This document shows positions 6,320 to 6,789 of a stretch of DNA of 6,789 nucleotides, one piece after another. Positions within the stretch are counted from its first letter, which is position 1. Each line of letters begins with the position of its first letter. The stretch is from Deltaproteobacteria bacterium (GTDB lineage: Bacteria > Desulfobacterota > DSM-4660 > Desulfatiglandales > HGW-15), in assembly GCA_020342025.1 (NCBI GenBank), contig CP070840.1:283040-289828 (forward strand), read 5' to 3'. Under the pieces are notes generated by a model. It was not told where the DNA came from. It made no database searches and saw nothing but the letters and a program-made list of their open reading frames with translations. Both the position numbers and the translations under genes were made by a program.

Positions 6320-6789
6320 ATGAAGGATATCCTTTTCAGTTCATGGGGAGGCCGGATTGTTGACAACCGCGGAAGAGAACCTCATGCCTATGAACCGGTG
6401 GATCATGTGGAATTGCCCGAATATTTCAAACAGGACGAAAAGATAAAGGCTTTATTGGGCTGGGACGGAATCATTCTTCGTTCGGCCGACGTCCATATCC
6501 TGGAGCTTTTCCAGGCCTACCTTGAGGCCAATTTGGACCATTCAAAGACCTGTGACAAATGCAACTACTGCAAGACGGGCTGGGAAGAACAGTTAGAAGT
6601 CTTTCAAGACATCTTTAACGGCGAAGCCACTGAAGAGGACATGGAGTTTTTGGAGTCCTCTGCTGAAGCCATCGTTGATGCGGGGAAATGCACCATCGGT
6701 AAAGCCGGCCCTGTCCCCGTCCTCCAGGCGCTGAAGCATTTTGCCGAAGAATTTTCTCAGGCCGTAAGCGGGAAAAAACCTGAAACAGG
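6320..6789 (+). CDS. Protein with NuoF-type C-terminal [4Fe-4S] domain, 3' end missing
   Basis: The 156 residues present begin MKDILFSSWGG and run off the right edge. Residues about 45-145 match the iron-sulfur domain at the end of NuoF and of NAD-reducing hydrogenase or formate dehydrogenase beta subunits. C78, C81 and C84 (TCDKCNYCKTG, like ESCGKCTPCREG in NuoF) plus C124 in KCTIGKAGPVPVLQALKHF give CxxCxxC-x39-C, almost the spacing known for the NuoF N3 cluster. The FMN/NADH-binding Rossmann domain that precedes this module in true NuoF is absent, so this is not NuoF itself. It may continue into a further ferredoxin or flavin (GltD-like) oxidoreductase domain; that is inference, since the rest is outside the window. 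Placed 211 nt after an MtrH-family gene, it probably carries electrons for the same one-carbon pathway. The start at 6320 is preferred for its ribosome binding site; 6227 is possible. Confidence 0.85.
   Translation, partial: MKDILFSSWGGRIVDNRGREPHAYEPVDHVELPEYFKQDEKIKALLGWDGIILRSADVHILELFQAYLEANLDHSKTCDKCNYCKTGWEEQLEVFQDIFNGEATEEDMEFLESSAEAIVDAGKCTIGKAGPVPVLQALKHFAEEFSQAVSGKKPET

Overview
The window looks like a chromosomal segment of an anaerobic bacterium with mid-range GC. It is probably a member of the former Deltaproteobacteria (Desulfobacterota), although no rRNA or other marker gene is present to prove this. The suggestion rests on the gene mix: a PAS/GAF sensor kinase with a Cys-bearing PAS domain, an MtrH-type corrinoid/pterin methyltransferase in a bacterial context, a NuoF-like iron-sulfur module, a cobalamin-binding-type radical SAM protein, and structured intergenic repeats. 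All confident genes are on the + strand.

Region 1 (1-2675) is a two-component system. A histidine kinase open at the left edge (PAS-PAS-GAF-HisKA_3-HATPase) overlaps by 17 nt a NarL/FixJ-type response regulator. The regulator's start at 2013 is set by a GGAGG site inside the kinase gene. The two are almost certainly cotranscribed and translationally coupled. Their target genes cannot be read from the window.

Region 2 (2676-2948) is non-coding and highly structured. A pair of inverted 24-bp arms (21/24 matching) at 2687-2710 and 2915-2938 encloses a long GC-rich imperfect hairpin (2709-2780) and a perfect 14-bp hairpin (2874-2905). I read it as a MITE-like or intergenic repeat element of about 250 bp.

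Region 3 (2949-4826) is one visibly A+T-richer gene for a B12-binding-domain/radical SAM protein. Its cluster motif is unusual, C-x9-C-x2-C. Its substrate is unknown and no neighbour identifies it.

Region 4 (4827-5115) is a non-coding spacer with several small hairpins.

Region 5 (5116-6789) is a metabolic block. It holds an MtrH-family methyltransferase with an ideal ribosome binding site, then a 211-bp spacer with a terminator-like hairpin, a larger hairpin and a 17-codon basic ORF, then the start of a protein carrying the NuoF C-terminal [4Fe-4S] domain, cut by the right edge. These two genes plausibly belong to a one-carbon methyl-transfer and electron-transfer pathway: methyl group moved between a corrinoid protein and tetrahydrofolate, with electrons handled by a NuoF/flavoprotein-type enzyme. 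The corrinoid protein and the other pathway genes would lie outside the window.

I found no tRNA, rRNA, CRISPR array, recognisable IS transposase or known riboswitch. No clearly new biological system is demonstrated. The most worthwhile leads are the radical SAM protein, the repeat element that abuts its start, and the MtrH/NuoF-like pairing.
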